Assembly (NCBI RefSeq): GCF_006438925.1
Contig: NZ_RCZA01000001.1
Location: forward strand, 62,001-126,000
From: Pseudomonas mandelii
GTDB taxonomy: Bacteria > Pseudomonadota > Gammaproteobacteria > Pseudomonadales > Pseudomonadaceae
Reading direction: 5' to 3'
DNA: 64,000 nt
The notes beneath the pieces were generated by a model that saw nothing but the letters and a program-made list of their open reading frames with translations, made no database searches and was not told the origin of the DNA. The stretch's first letter is position 1. Each line of letters starts with the position of its first letter. This document shows, one piece after another, positions 44,317 to 53,660 of the stretch. Position numbers and translations under genes: made by a program.

Positions 44317-46746
44317 ATGTCCCGTTCGCTAGACACCGTGTTGCGCCCCAGTTTGCTGGCGATTGTCATTGCCCTTTGCGCCCCTCTGGCCAGCAGCCAG
44401 CTGATGGCCGCTGAACAGGCGTCCAGCGTTCGTGCCTACAACCTGCCGGCCGCGCCCTTGGCCAGCACCCTGAACCAGATCGCCAGCCAGGCGGGTCTGG
44501 CGCTGTCGTTGAATCCTTCACTGGCAGCGGGCAAGACCTCGGCGCCGGTCAAAGGCCAGTTCGACGCAGCCGGCGCTCTGCGTGAAGCCTTGCGCGGCAC
44601 CGGTCTGCAACTGGAACAAAGCAACGCTGGCACTTATAGCCTGGTGGCCGTGCCTGAAGGCGTGATGGCCCTGCCGGAAACCGCCGTCATTGGCGTGGAA
44701 AACACCGAAAGTGCCTGGGGACCGGTGCAAGGTTACCTGGCGACCCGCACCGCCGCCGGCACCAAGACCGATACCGCGCTGGTCGAAGCTCCTCGCTCGA
44801 TTTCGATCGCCACCCGCGAGCAAATGGACGACCGCAATGTGCATAGCCTCGATGACGCCGTGCGCTACATGCCCGGCATCGTCGCCAGCAGTTACGGCAG
44901 CGACACCCGTGCCGACTGGCTGCGCGTGCGGGGTTTCGAACCGACGCAATTCCTTGATGGCCTGCCACTGCCAAAAGGCGTGTACGCCAACCCGAAACAG
45001 GAAACCTGGAACCTCGACCGCCTCGCCCTACTACGCGGCCCGGCCTCGTCGGTTTACGGCCAGACCCCGCCAGGCGGCTTGCTGGACATGGTCAGCCGTC
45101 GTCCCAGCGCCGAGTCGAGCAGCGAAATCCAAGTGCAATACGGCAGTGACAACCATCGCCAGATCAACTTCGCCAGCACCGGCAAGATCGACGACGAAGG
45201 CCAGTTCCTCTACGGTTTGAGCGGTGTGGTGCGCGACAGCGGCACGCAGATCGACCACGTCGACAACAAGCGCTACAACATCGCGCCGAGCCTGACCTGG
45301 AACATCGACGAAGACACCCGGCTCACCCTGCTGACGCAATTCACCCGCGACGATACCGGCATCACCAGCCAGTTCTTGCCGGTGCAAGGCACCAAGATCC
45401 ATTCGCCACTCGGCAAGATTTCCCATCACAAGAACCTCGGCGACCCGGACTGGGAATTTTACGACCGCACCTATTACGCACTGGGCTACGCCTTTGAACA
45501 TCGTTTGAACGATGTCTGGCAGTTCAAGCAGAACCTGCGCTACACCAAATCGGACCTGTCCTTCCAGGCCCTCACCCCCGGCGCCTACCCGTTCACCCAG
45601 GTCGATGCCGAGGGCAACGTTGGCCGCTCGAGCACCAGTGTCGACGAGGACATCAGCCAGTTCGCCGTGGACAACAACTTCCAGGGCGACTTCGCGACCG
45701 GCGACATCCGTCACACCCTGTTGATCGGCCTCGATCACCAGCGCACCAACACCAACTACACCTCGATCTTCGGTGACGGTCTGACCACCAACGTCAACAA
45801 CCCGATCTATGGCCAGCCCATTGTTCGTCCGCCACGTTCGGCGGCGTTCTATGACTACGACCAGAAGACTTACCAGACCGGACTGTACGTCCAGGACCAG
45901 ATGGCCCTCGACCAATGGCGTCTGACGTTGGGTGGTCGTGAAGACTGGGTCCACACCGGCACCAGGTTCTTCAACAAAGGCGATGCCACCAACACCGAGC
46001 GCGACAAGAACTTCAGCGGCAACGCGGCGATCAGCTACGTATTCGACTCGGGCTTCGTGCCCTACTTGTCCTACGCCGAGTCGTTCCAGACGACCAGCAA
46101 CGCCACGGCATCGCCGACCGATTCGTTCAAGCCGACCGAAGGCAAACAGTGGGAACTGGGCATCAAGTACCAACCGCCTGGCAGCAGCACTCTGTTGACC
46201 GCTGCGGTCTACGACCTGACCCAGAAAAACGTCTCCGTCACCACGACCAACTCGGACAACGTTTCGATCACCAGCCAGACCGGTGAAGTGAAAGTCAAAG
46301 GCCTGGAACTGGAAGCGGTCTCCGACGTCACCGAAAACCTCAAGGTGATCGCCGCTTACACCCTGGCAAAATCCGAAGTGCAGAAAGGCGATTTCAAAGG
46401 CAATCGTCTGCAACTGATGCCTAACCAGCAGGCTTCGCTGTGGGCCGATTACACCTGGCACAACGGCGTGCTGGACGGTTTCGGCATCGGCGCCGGCGCT
46501 CGCTACACCGGCAATACCTACGGCGATCAGGGCAACACCTGGCTGGGCAAGGCCGACGCTTACACGGTGTTCGATGCGGCGGTTCATTACGATCTGGGTC
46601 GTCTGGACAACAGCCTGAAAGGTGCCTCCCTGGCACTGAACGCCACCAACCTGTTCGACAAGGACTACATCTCCACGTGCGACAGTTTCTATTGCTATTA
46701 CGGCGACCAACGCAGCGTCGTCGCCAGTGCCACTTACAAGTGGTAA
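44317..46746 (+). CDS. TonB-dependent siderophore receptor with signalling domain
   Basis: Outer-membrane receptor of 809 residues. A signal peptide (to about 33, ending LMAAEQ) is followed by an STN signalling domain at about 40-110 (PLASTLNQIASQAGLALSLN), the plug (ARPSSISIATREQMD-like; RVRGFEPTQFLDGLPLPKG; LLRGPASSVYGQTPPGG) and a beta-barrel ending in an aromatic (SVVASATYKW). The STN domain and adjacent FecI/FecR genes show that ligand binding drives its own expression. The sequence is of the ferrichrome/hydroxamate receptor class; the ligand is inferred. Confidence 0.93.
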   Translation: MSRSLDTVLRPSLLAIVIALCAPLASSQLMAAEQASSVRAYNLPAAPLASTLNQIASQAGLALSLNPSLAAGKTSAPVKGQFDAAGALREALRGTGLQLEQSNAGTYSLVAVPEGVMALPETAVIGVENTESAWGPVQGYLATRTAAGTKTDTALVEAPRSISIATREQMDDRNVHSLDDAVRYMPGIVASSYGSDTRADWLRVRGFEPTQFLDGLPLPKGVYANPKQETWNLDRLALLRGPASSVYGQTPPGGLLDMVSRRPSAESSSEIQVQYGSDNHRQINFASTGKIDDEGQFLYGLSGVVRDSGTQIDHVDNKRYNIAPSLTWNIDEDTRLTLLTQFTRDDTGITSQFLPVQGTKIHSPLGKISHHKNLGDPDWEFYDRTYYALGYAFEHRLNDVWQFKQNLRYTKSDLSFQALTPGAYPFTQVDAEGNVGRSSTSVDEDISQFAVDNNFQGDFATGDIRHTLLIGLDHQRTNTNYTSIFGDGLTTNVNNPIYGQPIVRPPRSAAFYDYDQKTYQTGLYVQDQMALDQWRLTLGGREDWVHTGTRFFNKGDATNTERDKNFSGNAAISYVFDSGFVPYLSYAESFQTTSNATASPTDSFKPTEGKQWELGIKYQPPGSSTLLTAAVYDLTQKNVSVTTTNSDNVSITSQTGEVKVKGLELEAVSDVTENLKVIAAYTLAKSEVQKGDFKGNRLQLMPNQQASLWADYTWHNGVLDGFGIGAGARYTGNTYGDQGNTWLGKADAYTVFDAAVHYDLGRLDNSLKGASLALNATNLFDKDYISTCDSFYCYYGDQRSVVASATYKW

Positions 46747-46774
46747 TGGCCTGACCTTGCACGCCCAAGTCCCG

Positions 46775-46804
46775 AGCCGTCCGACATGGACGGCTTTGGT
46801 ATTT
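46775..46804 (+). terminator. Stem-loop attenuator after the receptor gene
   Basis: AGCCGTCC pairs with GGACGGCT (8 bp, 5-nt loop), followed by TTGGTATTT. It lies between the receptor and the PepSY gene, so it probably lowers but does not end read-through. Confidence 0.6.
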
Positions 46805-46818
46805 CTGAAGGCTATGAA

Positions 46819-47949
46819 ATGAAAAGCAAAACAATTCGCCGCTGGTCCTTCGTCCACACCTGGACCAGCCTGATCTGCACCGTGTTCCTGCTGATGCTCG
46901 CGCTGACCGGCCTGCCATTGATCTTTCACCACGAGATCGACCACTTGCTGGGCGATGCCGCTGAACTGAAGGCGATGCCGGCGGACACCCCGCTGCTGAA
47001 TTTGCAGCAGTTGGTGCGGGCGGCAGAAAAGCATCGGCCCGGCGAGGTCATGCAGTATTTCGGCTTTGACGAAGAAGAGCCCAACGCCGCGATTACGATC
47101 ATGGCGGCCACCGCCGGCACCGAACCGAACTCGTCTCACACCTTCATGCTCGACGCCCGCACCGGCGAAGCGCTGGAGATGCCGTCGGCCAACGGCGGCT
47201 TCATGATGATCATGTTGCGCCTGCACGTGGACATGTTCGCCGGTCTGCCGGGCAAGTTGCTGCTGGCGTTCATGGGGATTCTGTTCGTGGTGGCGATTGT
47301 CTCCGGGACGGTGCTGTACCTGCCGTTCATGCGCCGTTTGAAATTTGCCACCGTGCGCCAGGACAAATCCACCCGCCTGCGCTGGCTCGACCTGCACAAT
47401 TTGATCGGCGTGGTGACGCTGACCTGGGCCTTGGTGGTCGGCGTCACCGGCGTCATCAGCGCCTGCGCCGACCTGCTGATCGCCGCCTGGCGCAACGACA
47501 GCCTGAGCGCGATGGTCGCGCCGTACCGCGACGCACCGCCACTGACACAACTGGCGCCCGCGACCCGCTTGCTCGACATCGCCAAGGAAGTCGCACCGGG
47601 CATGCAGCCGGACTTCATTGCCTTCCCTGGCACACGCTTCTCCAGCGAACACCATTACGCGGTGTTCATGAAAGGCAGCACTCACCTGACCTCGCACCTG
47701 CTGACACCGGTGCTGATCGACGCCAGTACCCTGCAAGTCACCGCCGTGGCCGAACGCCCGTGGTACATGGACGCCATGGGCATGTCTCAACCGTTGCACT
47801 TCGGCGATTACGGCGGCATGCCGATGAAGATCCTCTGGGCGATCCTGGATGGGCTGACCATCATCGTGCTCGGGAGCGGGGTTTACCTGTGGGTGGTGCG
47901 GCGCAAGGCTGCGAAACCGGTACTCGACAACGCGGAGAGTCCAGCATGA
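46819..47949 (+). CDS. PepSY-associated membrane protein (possible ferric-siderophore reductase)
   Basis: Inner-membrane protein of 376 residues with four clear helices: near 16-36 (LICTVFLLMLALTGLPLIF), 150-172, 200-222 and 340-365, with PepSY-like periplasmic parts between them. Histidines near the helices (FVHTWTS, IFHHEIDHL, LHVDMF) could bind heme. The family neighbours TonB receptors and includes proteins implicated in iron reduction from siderophores. ATG 46819 follows GAAGG at 8 nt. It is coupled by ATGA to a 59-residue membrane peptide. Confidence 0.85.
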   Translation: MKSKTIRRWSFVHTWTSLICTVFLLMLALTGLPLIFHHEIDHLLGDAAELKAMPADTPLLNLQQLVRAAEKHRPGEVMQYFGFDEEEPNAAITIMAATAGTEPNSSHTFMLDARTGEALEMPSANGGFMMIMLRLHVDMFAGLPGKLLLAFMGILFVVAIVSGTVLYLPFMRRLKFATVRQDKSTRLRWLDLHNLIGVVTLTWALVVGVTGVISACADLLIAAWRNDSLSAMVAPYRDAPPLTQLAPATRLLDIAKEVAPGMQPDFIAFPGTRFSSEHHYAVFMKGSTHLTSHLLTPVLIDASTLQVTAVAERPWYMDAMGMSQPLHFGDYGGMPMKILWAILDGLTIIVLGSGVYLWVVRRKAAKPVLDNAESPA

Positions 47950-48125
47950 GGCCGCGGCAGTCGAATTTCTGGAAGGTCTTCTCCACCCCTACAGTCATCG
48001 CCCTGCTCAGCGCCGCGGGGTTGTTTGCCGCGTTACTGGGGGATGGCGTGTGGGACGCGTTGAGCTGGCTGGGCCTGGGCGTTCCCGCCGCCCTTGCCCT
48101 GCGCGGCCTGCTGCAACGCCGCTGA
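47946..48125 (+). CDS. 59-residue membrane peptide coupled to the PepSY gene
   Basis: Short ORF overlapping the PepSY gene by ATGA. It begins RPRQSNFWKVFSTPTVIALL and has two hydrophobic segments (TVIALLSAAGLFAALLGDG, ALSWLGLGVPAALALRGLL), so it is a small inner-membrane protein. Such partners are often found beside PepSY proteins in iron-uptake operons, but I do not recognise a named family. It is easily missed by callers. Confidence 0.75.
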   Translation: MRPRQSNFWKVFSTPTVIALLSAAGLFAALLGDGVWDALSWLGLGVPAALALRGLLQRR

Positions 48126-48145
48126 TCCAAATCGATTGACGGACT

Positions 48146-48297
48146 CCTGTAGCAGCTGTCGAGCAGCGCGAGGCTGCGTCCGGCGGCGCAGCGGCCGCAG
48201 TCCGGCAAACGCGATTTGTCTGAAACAACTCGGTCGCAGGATTCACGACTGCTGCGCAGCCGGACGCAGCCTCGCGCTGCTCGGCAGCTGCTACAGG
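48146..48297. repeat. 152-bp imperfect long hairpin (GTAGGAGCTG-like ends)
   Basis: Arms of about 49 nt: CCTGTAGCAGCTGTCGAGCA... and its complement, with only a few mismatches, around a 54-nt loop. The outer part CTGTAGCAGCTG and TCGAG resemble copies 1-3, but the core is GC-rich (GCGCGAGGCTGCGTCCGGC). It lies between the 59-residue gene and the GST gene. Confidence 0.88.
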
Positions 48298-48414
48298 GCC
48301 ACAGATCGCTGCAGTCACACGACGACATCCGCTTTGGGTTCGATTGCCGACCGTTTGAGCTCCCGGATCAACGCGCTATGCTGCCCAGCACTGCCCCATA
48401 CCGAGACGCTGCCA

Positions 48415-49044
48415 ATGTCCGCCCCGAGCATGACCCTGTTCCACAATCCTTTGTCACCCTTCGTTCGCAAAGTCATGGTGCTGCTGCACGAAACCGGTCA
48501 ACAGGACCGCGTGGCGCTGCAAGACTGCGTGCTCACACCGGTCAGCCCGGACCTGATACTCAACGAAGACAATCCGCTGGGTAAAATTCCGGCCTTGCGC
48601 CTGGCCGATGGCAACGTCATCCATGACAGCCGGGTGATCCTCGATTACCTCGACCACCAGCACGTCGGCAACCCGCTGATACCGCGCGACGGCTCAGCCC
48701 GCTGGCGGCGCCTGACCCTGGCCTCCCTGGCCGATGGGATCATGGACGCTGCGGTGCTGATTCGTTATGAAGTCGCCCTGCGTGCCCCGGAAAAACACTG
48801 GGACGAATGGCTCGATGGCCAGCGCGAGAAGATTCGTCGCGGCCTGGCATTGCTGGAAGCGGACGCGATTGCCGAGCTGACCAGCCATTTCGATGTGGCG
48901 GCGATCAGTGTTGCCTGTGCGTTGGGTTACCTGGATTTGCGCCATCCGGATCTGGAATGGCGCACGACGAATCCGAAGCTGGCGAACTGGTACTTTGAGG
49001 TGAGTCAGCGGCCTTCGATGCTGGCGACTATGCCGAAGGTTTAG
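48415..49044 (+). CDS. Glutathione S-transferase family protein
   Basis: 209 residues: thioredoxin-like N-terminal domain (MTLFHNPLSPFVRKVMVLLH, NPLGKIPALRLADGNVIHDS with the cis-proline and Ser for glutathione binding) and helical C-terminal domain ending FEVSQRPSM. It transfers glutathione to electrophiles or may act in redox repair; substrate unknown. I chose ATG 48415, but ATG 48430 (MTLFHNP) is also reasonable; neither has a strong ribosome site. Single gene. Confidence 0.88.
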   Translation: MSAPSMTLFHNPLSPFVRKVMVLLHETGQQDRVALQDCVLTPVSPDLILNEDNPLGKIPALRLADGNVIHDSRVILDYLDHQHVGNPLIPRDGSARWRRLTLASLADGIMDAAVLIRYEVALRAPEKHWDEWLDGQREKIRRGLALLEADAIAELTSHFDVAAISVACALGYLDLRHPDLEWRTTNPKLANWYFEVSQRPSMLATMPKV

Positions 49045-49066
49045 AACTTCGCTCGCTGTCAGGGCC

Positions 49067-49165
49067 TCTTCGCGAGCAGGCTCGCTCCCACAGTTGATCT
49101 TTGGTGGGCACGAATTTTGTGTTCACAGGAGATCCCCTGTGGGAGCGAGCTTGCTCGCGATTGCA
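49067..49165. repeat. Inverted REP pair between GST and creD genes
   Basis: TCGCGAGCAGGCTCGCTCCC and GGGAGCGAGCTTGCTCGCGA flank about 40 bases. It lies just downstream of both convergent genes. Confidence 0.88.
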
Positions 49166-49254
49166 CCACACCGGATCTAACGCAAACAACCCGCGAATCA
49201 GCGTCGCCAACACCTCGCCCTCCCGCTGATCCTCACGCAACCCCAACGACCGGC

Positions 49255-50625
49255 TCATTCCACAGCCCCAATATCAAACGCCAACGGCTTGGCCGACTTC
49301 GGCCCAATCCCATACCAGTCCAGCTTGCGGGTCAGCACCATAAACACGCCCAACAACCCGAACAACAGCAGCGAACCCATCAACAACGCGTAATCCTCTG
49401 CACTGAGCAAGCCATAGAGCAAGCCATACAACGCCGCCAATCCCGCCGAAAAACTCAAGCCGTGACGCACGCTGCGTAGCACATGGCAGACATAAAACCC
49501 GATCAACAACACACAGCTGCCCGCCGATAACAGATACGCCAGGGCAAAGCCGATGTGCTCGGACAGCGACAACAACAGCAGGTAGAAAAACGCCAGGGCG
49601 ACGCCCACCAGCGCGTACTGGATTGGATGCACGGCCATGCTTTTGAGTACTTCGAACAGGAAGAATCCGGCAAAGGTCAGGGCAATGAACAGCAGCGCGT
49701 ATTTGATCGCCCGATCACTCTTGAGGTACTGATCCACCGGATCGATGAAACTCACCCCGAAGTTGCGGCTCTTGAACTCGTCACAACGGTCGCTGGTCAG
49801 GCAGTTGGTCAAGGCTTCTTCCAGGTTGGTGGAAAAGAACGAAGTCTGCCAATTCGCGGTAAAACCTGTCCCGGTGACTTCACGCTGAGCCGGCAAGTAC
49901 TTGCCGATAAAGCTCGGGTGAGGCCAGTTGGCCGCCAGTTGCACCTTGCTGGTTTTGCCGACCGGAGTGATCTGCAACTGGCCGGTGCCCTGCAGGCGCA
50001 GGTCAAAGGCGAACGCCAGTTCCGCGCCTTTGTGCCTGTCCAGCGCGGGCAACATGACGTGTGCCCCCTCGCCTAGCCAGCCCAGCTGCGTGCCCGGTTC
50101 AAAGTCCAGACTCTGACCATTGAGGTCCAGTTTCAGGGCATTTTCGATCCCGCGGATATCGCTGATGCCTATCGTCAGAAACGCTTGATCAAACTGATAA
50201 TCGGCGAAATCTTCCTTGATGCCCAGCTGCGCGGGAATCGAAAACAGGCCGCTGATGTGGTTGTCGGCGTGGTACAGCCGCGCCTCGTAAATACCCCGCG
50301 AGCGCAACTCGGTCTGCACCTTGCCGTCGAGCTCGAAACGCTCCGGCAGAAAATACAGATGGCCGCGTTCTTCGCCGGTTTCCTGGTAGCGCTTGTTGGT
50401 TTTCTCATTGGTCTTCCAGATCCGCACCACTTTGCGATACGGCACCACCATCAGCGGCCCGCTGAGTTGCTGGCTATAGCTGGAACTGCGGGCGATGTCT
50501 TCGAGGACACCGTCGCGCAGTTGCTGGCGGTCCTGGATCACGCCGTTAATCATCAGGAGCGGGATCAGCAACAACAGGATCAGAAGGGCAATTGCCCCGA
50601 GTTTTAGGGTCAGGCTGCGGTTCAT
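49255..50625 (-). CDS. creD: Inner membrane protein CreD
   Basis: 456 residues: an N-terminal helix (LGAIALLILLLLIPLLMING), a large periplasmic domain (about 30-305) and several C-terminal helices (KYALLFIALTFAGFFLFEVL, HPIQYALVGVALAFFYLLLL). This is the CreD family, the output of the CreBC two-component system that responds to cell-wall stress such as PBP4 inhibition in P. aeruginosa. It follows creBC on the same strand, but a 300-nt gap with a large repeat now separates them. Confidence 0.92.
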   Translation of the reverse strand: MNRSLTLKLGAIALLILLLLIPLLMINGVIQDRQQLRDGVLEDIARSSSYSQQLSGPLMVVPYRKVVRIWKTNEKTNKRYQETGEERGHLYFLPERFELDGKVQTELRSRGIYEARLYHADNHISGLFSIPAQLGIKEDFADYQFDQAFLTIGISDIRGIENALKLDLNGQSLDFEPGTQLGWLGEGAHVMLPALDRHKGAELAFAFDLRLQGTGQLQITPVGKTSKVQLAANWPHPSFIGKYLPAQREVTGTGFTANWQTSFFSTNLEEALTNCLTSDRCDEFKSRNFGVSFIDPVDQYLKSDRAIKYALLFIALTFAGFFLFEVLKSMAVHPIQYALVGVALAFFYLLLLSLSEHIGFALAYLLSAGSCVLLIGFYVCHVLRSVRHGLSFSAGLAALYGLLYGLLSAEDYALLMGSLLLFGLLGVFMVLTRKLDWYGIGPKSAKPLAFDIGAVE

Positions 50626-50725
50626 GGGACTCTCCCTGTTTGGATGGGGCGAGTCTGGGATTTGTATGTGGAGGGGGTGTGGGGGGAATGTGGAGACTTT
50701 GTGGAGAGTGTTTCAGCGGGGAGAA

Positions 50726-50923
50726 CCACCCCTCACCCTAGCCCTCCCGAAACGTCGGACCGCCCCAAGGGGTAGAGGGGACTGACCAATGTGTTATGTA
50801 GAAAATTGGCGACCTGAGATATCAAGTCGAACTCTGGATTTGAAAACCATGGAGATCGGCTCCCTTTCCCCCTCTCCCCTCTGGGGCGATCCGACGTTTC
50901 GGGAGGGCTGGGGTGAGGGGTGG
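50726..50923. repeat. CCCCTCACCCT repeat family (copy 1, complete)
   Basis: 42-nt inverted arms starting CCACCCCTCACCCTAGCCCT and ending with its complement, with two mismatches, around a central GACTGACCAATG...GAGATCGGCTCCCTTTCCCC segment. It fills the gap between creD and creC and abuts the creC stop codon. Related copies lie at 57.5 and 60.1 kb. Confidence 0.85.
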
Positions 50924-50925
50924 AA

Positions 50926-52347
50926 CTAAGCAGGCATATGCAATATGACTTGAACACCACCATCGACATTACCGATGCTCACCGCGCCACCATGCAACTT
51001 GACCACCTCTTCAACGAAGTTGAGTCCCAGCCCGGTGCTCTTGCGCCCGCTGTCCGGTCGAGGCAGTGAATAGAAACGTTCGCTCAATCGCGGTAACGCA
51101 TAGTCGGGAATGGCCTCGGCCTGGTTGAACAGCCTGAACTCGATCTGCTCCCCAATGCGCTCGGCGCTGAATCGCAGCAAGCCCTGCGCCGGGGTGAAAT
51201 CCAACGCATTCTCCAGCAAATTACCCAGCGCCTGACGCAACAGGAACGGTTCACCGGTGAGCACCAGATCCGCTGCAATGGTGTGTTCCACGCGCAACTG
51301 CTTGCCTTCGATGCGCGCCGCCTGAGCGCTCAGCAATTCATCTACCAACTTCGCCAGCGGTACCGCCACCCGTTCCTCCAGCCCTTGGCGTTGCTCGACC
51401 AGGGCCAGATTCAACAGGCGTTCAATCAACTGCTGCATCCGCGCGCTTTCGCTGTCGATGTTGCTGACAAAACGCTGCTGCTGAGCCAGCGGCATCTCGC
51501 CTTGCAGCAACTCCGCCGCGCCGCGAATCGCCGCCAGCGGGCTTTTCAGTTCGTGGGTCAATGTGTGCACGTAACGCTCGACGTAGGCTCTGCCTTCGAG
51601 TTGCGTACGCATCTGCTCAACCGCCGTCGCCAGTTGTTCCAGTTCGCCGCCTCGATAGTGCGGAACCTCGACCCTGCGGCCCTCACTCACCGCCTGGGCG
51701 TACGCCGTCAAACGCCGTAATGCAGCGCTCAGCCACCAGGACAACAACGCGCCGAACAGCAGACCGAGGCCGATCAACCCGGCGCCCCAGGCAAGCAATC
51801 GCCGCTCAGTGCGATCAACGTAAGGCTGCAACGAGCTGTTGGGTTTGGCGACGGTGACTACGCCGATGATCTGGCCGTTGTCGCGAATCGGGGCGCCGAC
51901 GTGCATCACCGAGGAGTTCGGGTCGCTCGGATCGCTGCGGCTGGAACGCGCGCCATATTCGCCACGCAAGGTCAGTAAAACGTCGTTCCAGCGCGAGTAG
52001 TCCTGGCCCACTGCAACGCCGCTGGAATCCAGTACGACAATGCCCTTGGCATCGGTGACGTAGATCCGGTGGTTGACCTGATTCTTCGGCAATCCCCAAA
52101 TGCTCGCCTTGGGTTGCCGCTCGCCATAAGCCTTGAGCAGTTGGGGCCAGCGGTTCTGATTCAGGGTGCCGGCCTTGAAGTCGTCGCGCAGGATTTCGGC
52201 CATCAAGTTGGCGGTGTCGACCAGCGTTTCTTCGGTGGACTGGCGCACGCCGGGACGGATTTCTTCCATCACGGTGTTCAGCACAAAGTAGCCGGTCAGG
52301 CCGATAAACAGCACGTAGACCAAAAAGATCCGAATCCCCAGTGGCAT
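50926..52347 (-). CDS. creC: Sensor histidine kinase CreC
   Basis: 473-residue membrane kinase: an N-terminal helix, a periplasmic sensor (about 30-180, PASIWGLPKNQVNHRIY-like), a second helix (LLAWGAGLIGLGLLFGALLS), HAMP-like linker, the H-box YVHTLTHELKSPLAAIRGAA, and ATPase motifs (NLLENALDFTP, GRKSTGLGLNFVEEVVKLHG). Its ATG overlaps the intended creB stop by one base (TGATG), so coupling depends on creB being read in frame. It looks fully intact. Confidence 0.92.
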   Translation of the reverse strand: MPLGIRIFLVYVLFIGLTGYFVLNTVMEEIRPGVRQSTEETLVDTANLMAEILRDDFKAGTLNQNRWPQLLKAYGERQPKASIWGLPKNQVNHRIYVTDAKGIVVLDSSGVAVGQDYSRWNDVLLTLRGEYGARSSRSDPSDPNSSVMHVGAPIRDNGQIIGVVTVAKPNSSLQPYVDRTERRLLAWGAGLIGLGLLFGALLSWWLSAALRRLTAYAQAVSEGRRVEVPHYRGGELEQLATAVEQMRTQLEGRAYVERYVHTLTHELKSPLAAIRGAAELLQGEMPLAQQQRFVSNIDSESARMQQLIERLLNLALVEQRQGLEERVAVPLAKLVDELLSAQAARIEGKQLRVEHTIAADLVLTGEPFLLRQALGNLLENALDFTPAQGLLRFSAERIGEQIEFRLFNQAEAIPDYALPRLSERFYSLPRPDSGRKSTGLGLNFVEEVVKLHGGAVSIGNVDGGVQVILHMPA

Positions 52348-53026
52348 CAGCTACGCCCCGGGCTGTAGCTGTAACCGAGGCCGCGATGGGTCTGGATGGG
52401 TTCTGCGCGGCCTTCACCCCGCGCAGTTTGGCGCGCACGCTCTTGATGTGGCTGTCGATACTGCGTTCGTAACCGGCATCAGCGGCGACGCCCAGCGCAT
52501 CGAGCAATTGCTCGCGGCTGAAAACGCGTTCGGGTTGGTCCAACAGGCATTGCAGCAGGCGGAACTCATGGCGGGTCAGGGTTAGCGGCTGACCGCGATA
52601 GCTGATCTGCACCCGCTCGCTGTCGATGCGAAACAGTGCCGACGACACCTCGGTCGCTGCTCGCGGCGCCATGCGTTTGAGAATCGCCCGGACCCGCGCC
52701 GCCACTTCCCGTGGGCTGAACGGCTTGACCACATAATCGTCGGCACCGATTTCCAGGCCTACGACGCGATCGATTTCTGCATCACGGGCGCTGAGGAAAA
52801 TCACCGGCACTTCGCTGAAACGCCGCAATTGCTTGCAGGTCTCGAAGCCGCTGATGTCCGGCAGACCAATGTCGAGAATGATCAGGTCAGCCGGGGTCTG
52901 GCGCTGATGCTCCAGCGCCGCCGCGCCAAGGCTCAACCAGGTGGTGGTGAAGCCCTCGCCCTGCAACGCAAAAGTCAGGGTGTCGGCAATCGCCACTTCG
53001 TCTTCGACAATCAGGATATGGGGCAT
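52347..53026 (-). pseudogene. creB: Response regulator CreB, frameshifted near the 3' end
   Basis: OmpR-type regulator: receiver with VEDE and D52 in LIILDIGLPD, lysine in VVKPFSPRE, then the DNA-binding domain (LTLTRHEFRLLQCLLDQPER, YERSIDSHIKSVRAKLRGVKA). After A206 one base is missing at about 52403-52411. The expected C-terminus (AEPIQTHRGLGYSYSPGRS, stop at 52347-52349) is in the next frame, so the protein as written loses the GYxY wing hairpin and runs on to 51815 with an unrelated tail. With one base restored the protein would have 226 residues, the normal length. This could be a real mutation or a sequencing error. Confidence 0.85.
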
Positions 53027-53100
53027 GGCGTCCGAGCCCGGCAGTTAAGTGGGCGAACGGTGCCCCAAGGCTCACGTTACGTCAATGAGACCTCTTGAAA

Positions 53101-53607
53101 TCAGCAGTCGGGTTTATCCGCGGTAAAGCGCCGTGCCGGGTTCACTGCCGCGCCGAACTCACGCAAGGCTTTGGCACCGATCAACAAAGGGTAGTTGAAG
53201 CTGCTGCGGTCGGTGAGGTTGACCTCAACGGTGCGCTTGACGTTGCCCAGGCACAATTCCAGATCGACCACCGGACGCTTGGTGGGTTCGACGGCGTCCT
53301 TGTCATCCTCGTCTTCTTCGGAGCGGGTCTTGATCTTGCTGATCCGCGCGATCTTGTGTTCGTAGACCTTGTTGCTCGCGCCTTTGGTAGCGAGGCGAAA
53401 ACGCACCCACTCGTCGCCATCGCGGGTAAAGGTTTCGATGTCTTTGGCCGACAGCGACGCGGTCAGGGCGCCGGTGTCCATCTTGGCCTTGAGGACTTCG
53501 CCACCGATTTCCGGCAGCGCGATGTATTCGTAGCGCCCGTACAGGGTCGGCTCAGCGGCCAGGACCGGCAGGGCAATGAGGGAAAGCAGTGCAAGGAGGG
53601 ATTTCAC
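53101..53607 (-). CDS. Retropepsin-like (Zn_protease/RimB) family periplasmic protein
   Basis: 168 residues with a signal peptide (KSLLALLSLIALPVLAAEP). The domain has ALPEIGGEVLKAKMDTGALT, a DTGA motif of pepsin-type aspartic proteases, and a late YPLLIGAKALREF. The family has been called ATP-dependent zinc protease, but the fold is retropepsin-like. GTG 53607 follows AAGGAAG at 8 nt and begins the signal peptide. It lies 74 nt upstream of creB on the same strand. Confidence 0.8.
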   Translation of the reverse strand: MKSLLALLSLIALPVLAAEPTLYGRYEYIALPEIGGEVLKAKMDTGALTASLSAKDIETFTRDGDEWVRFRLATKGASNKVYEHKIARISKIKTRSEEDEDDKDAVEPTKRPVVDLELCLGNVKRTVEVNLTDRSSFNYPLLIGAKALREFGAAVNPARRFTADKPDC

Positions 53608-53660
53608 GTAATGGGCTTCCTTGAGGAGTGGGCAGCGGAATTTTAGACCGTTGTTGAGTA

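Noticed and set aside
49028..49258. Minus-strand frame starting MSRSLGLREDQREGEVLATL, overlapping the creD stop by ATGA
   Set aside because: Start position is suggestive, but the frame runs into a REP pair and has no known domain; too weak to call a gene.
51815..52346. Extension of creB reading frame past 52347
   Set aside because: The sequence has no homology-like features and overlaps the real creC gene; it is a product of the frameshift.
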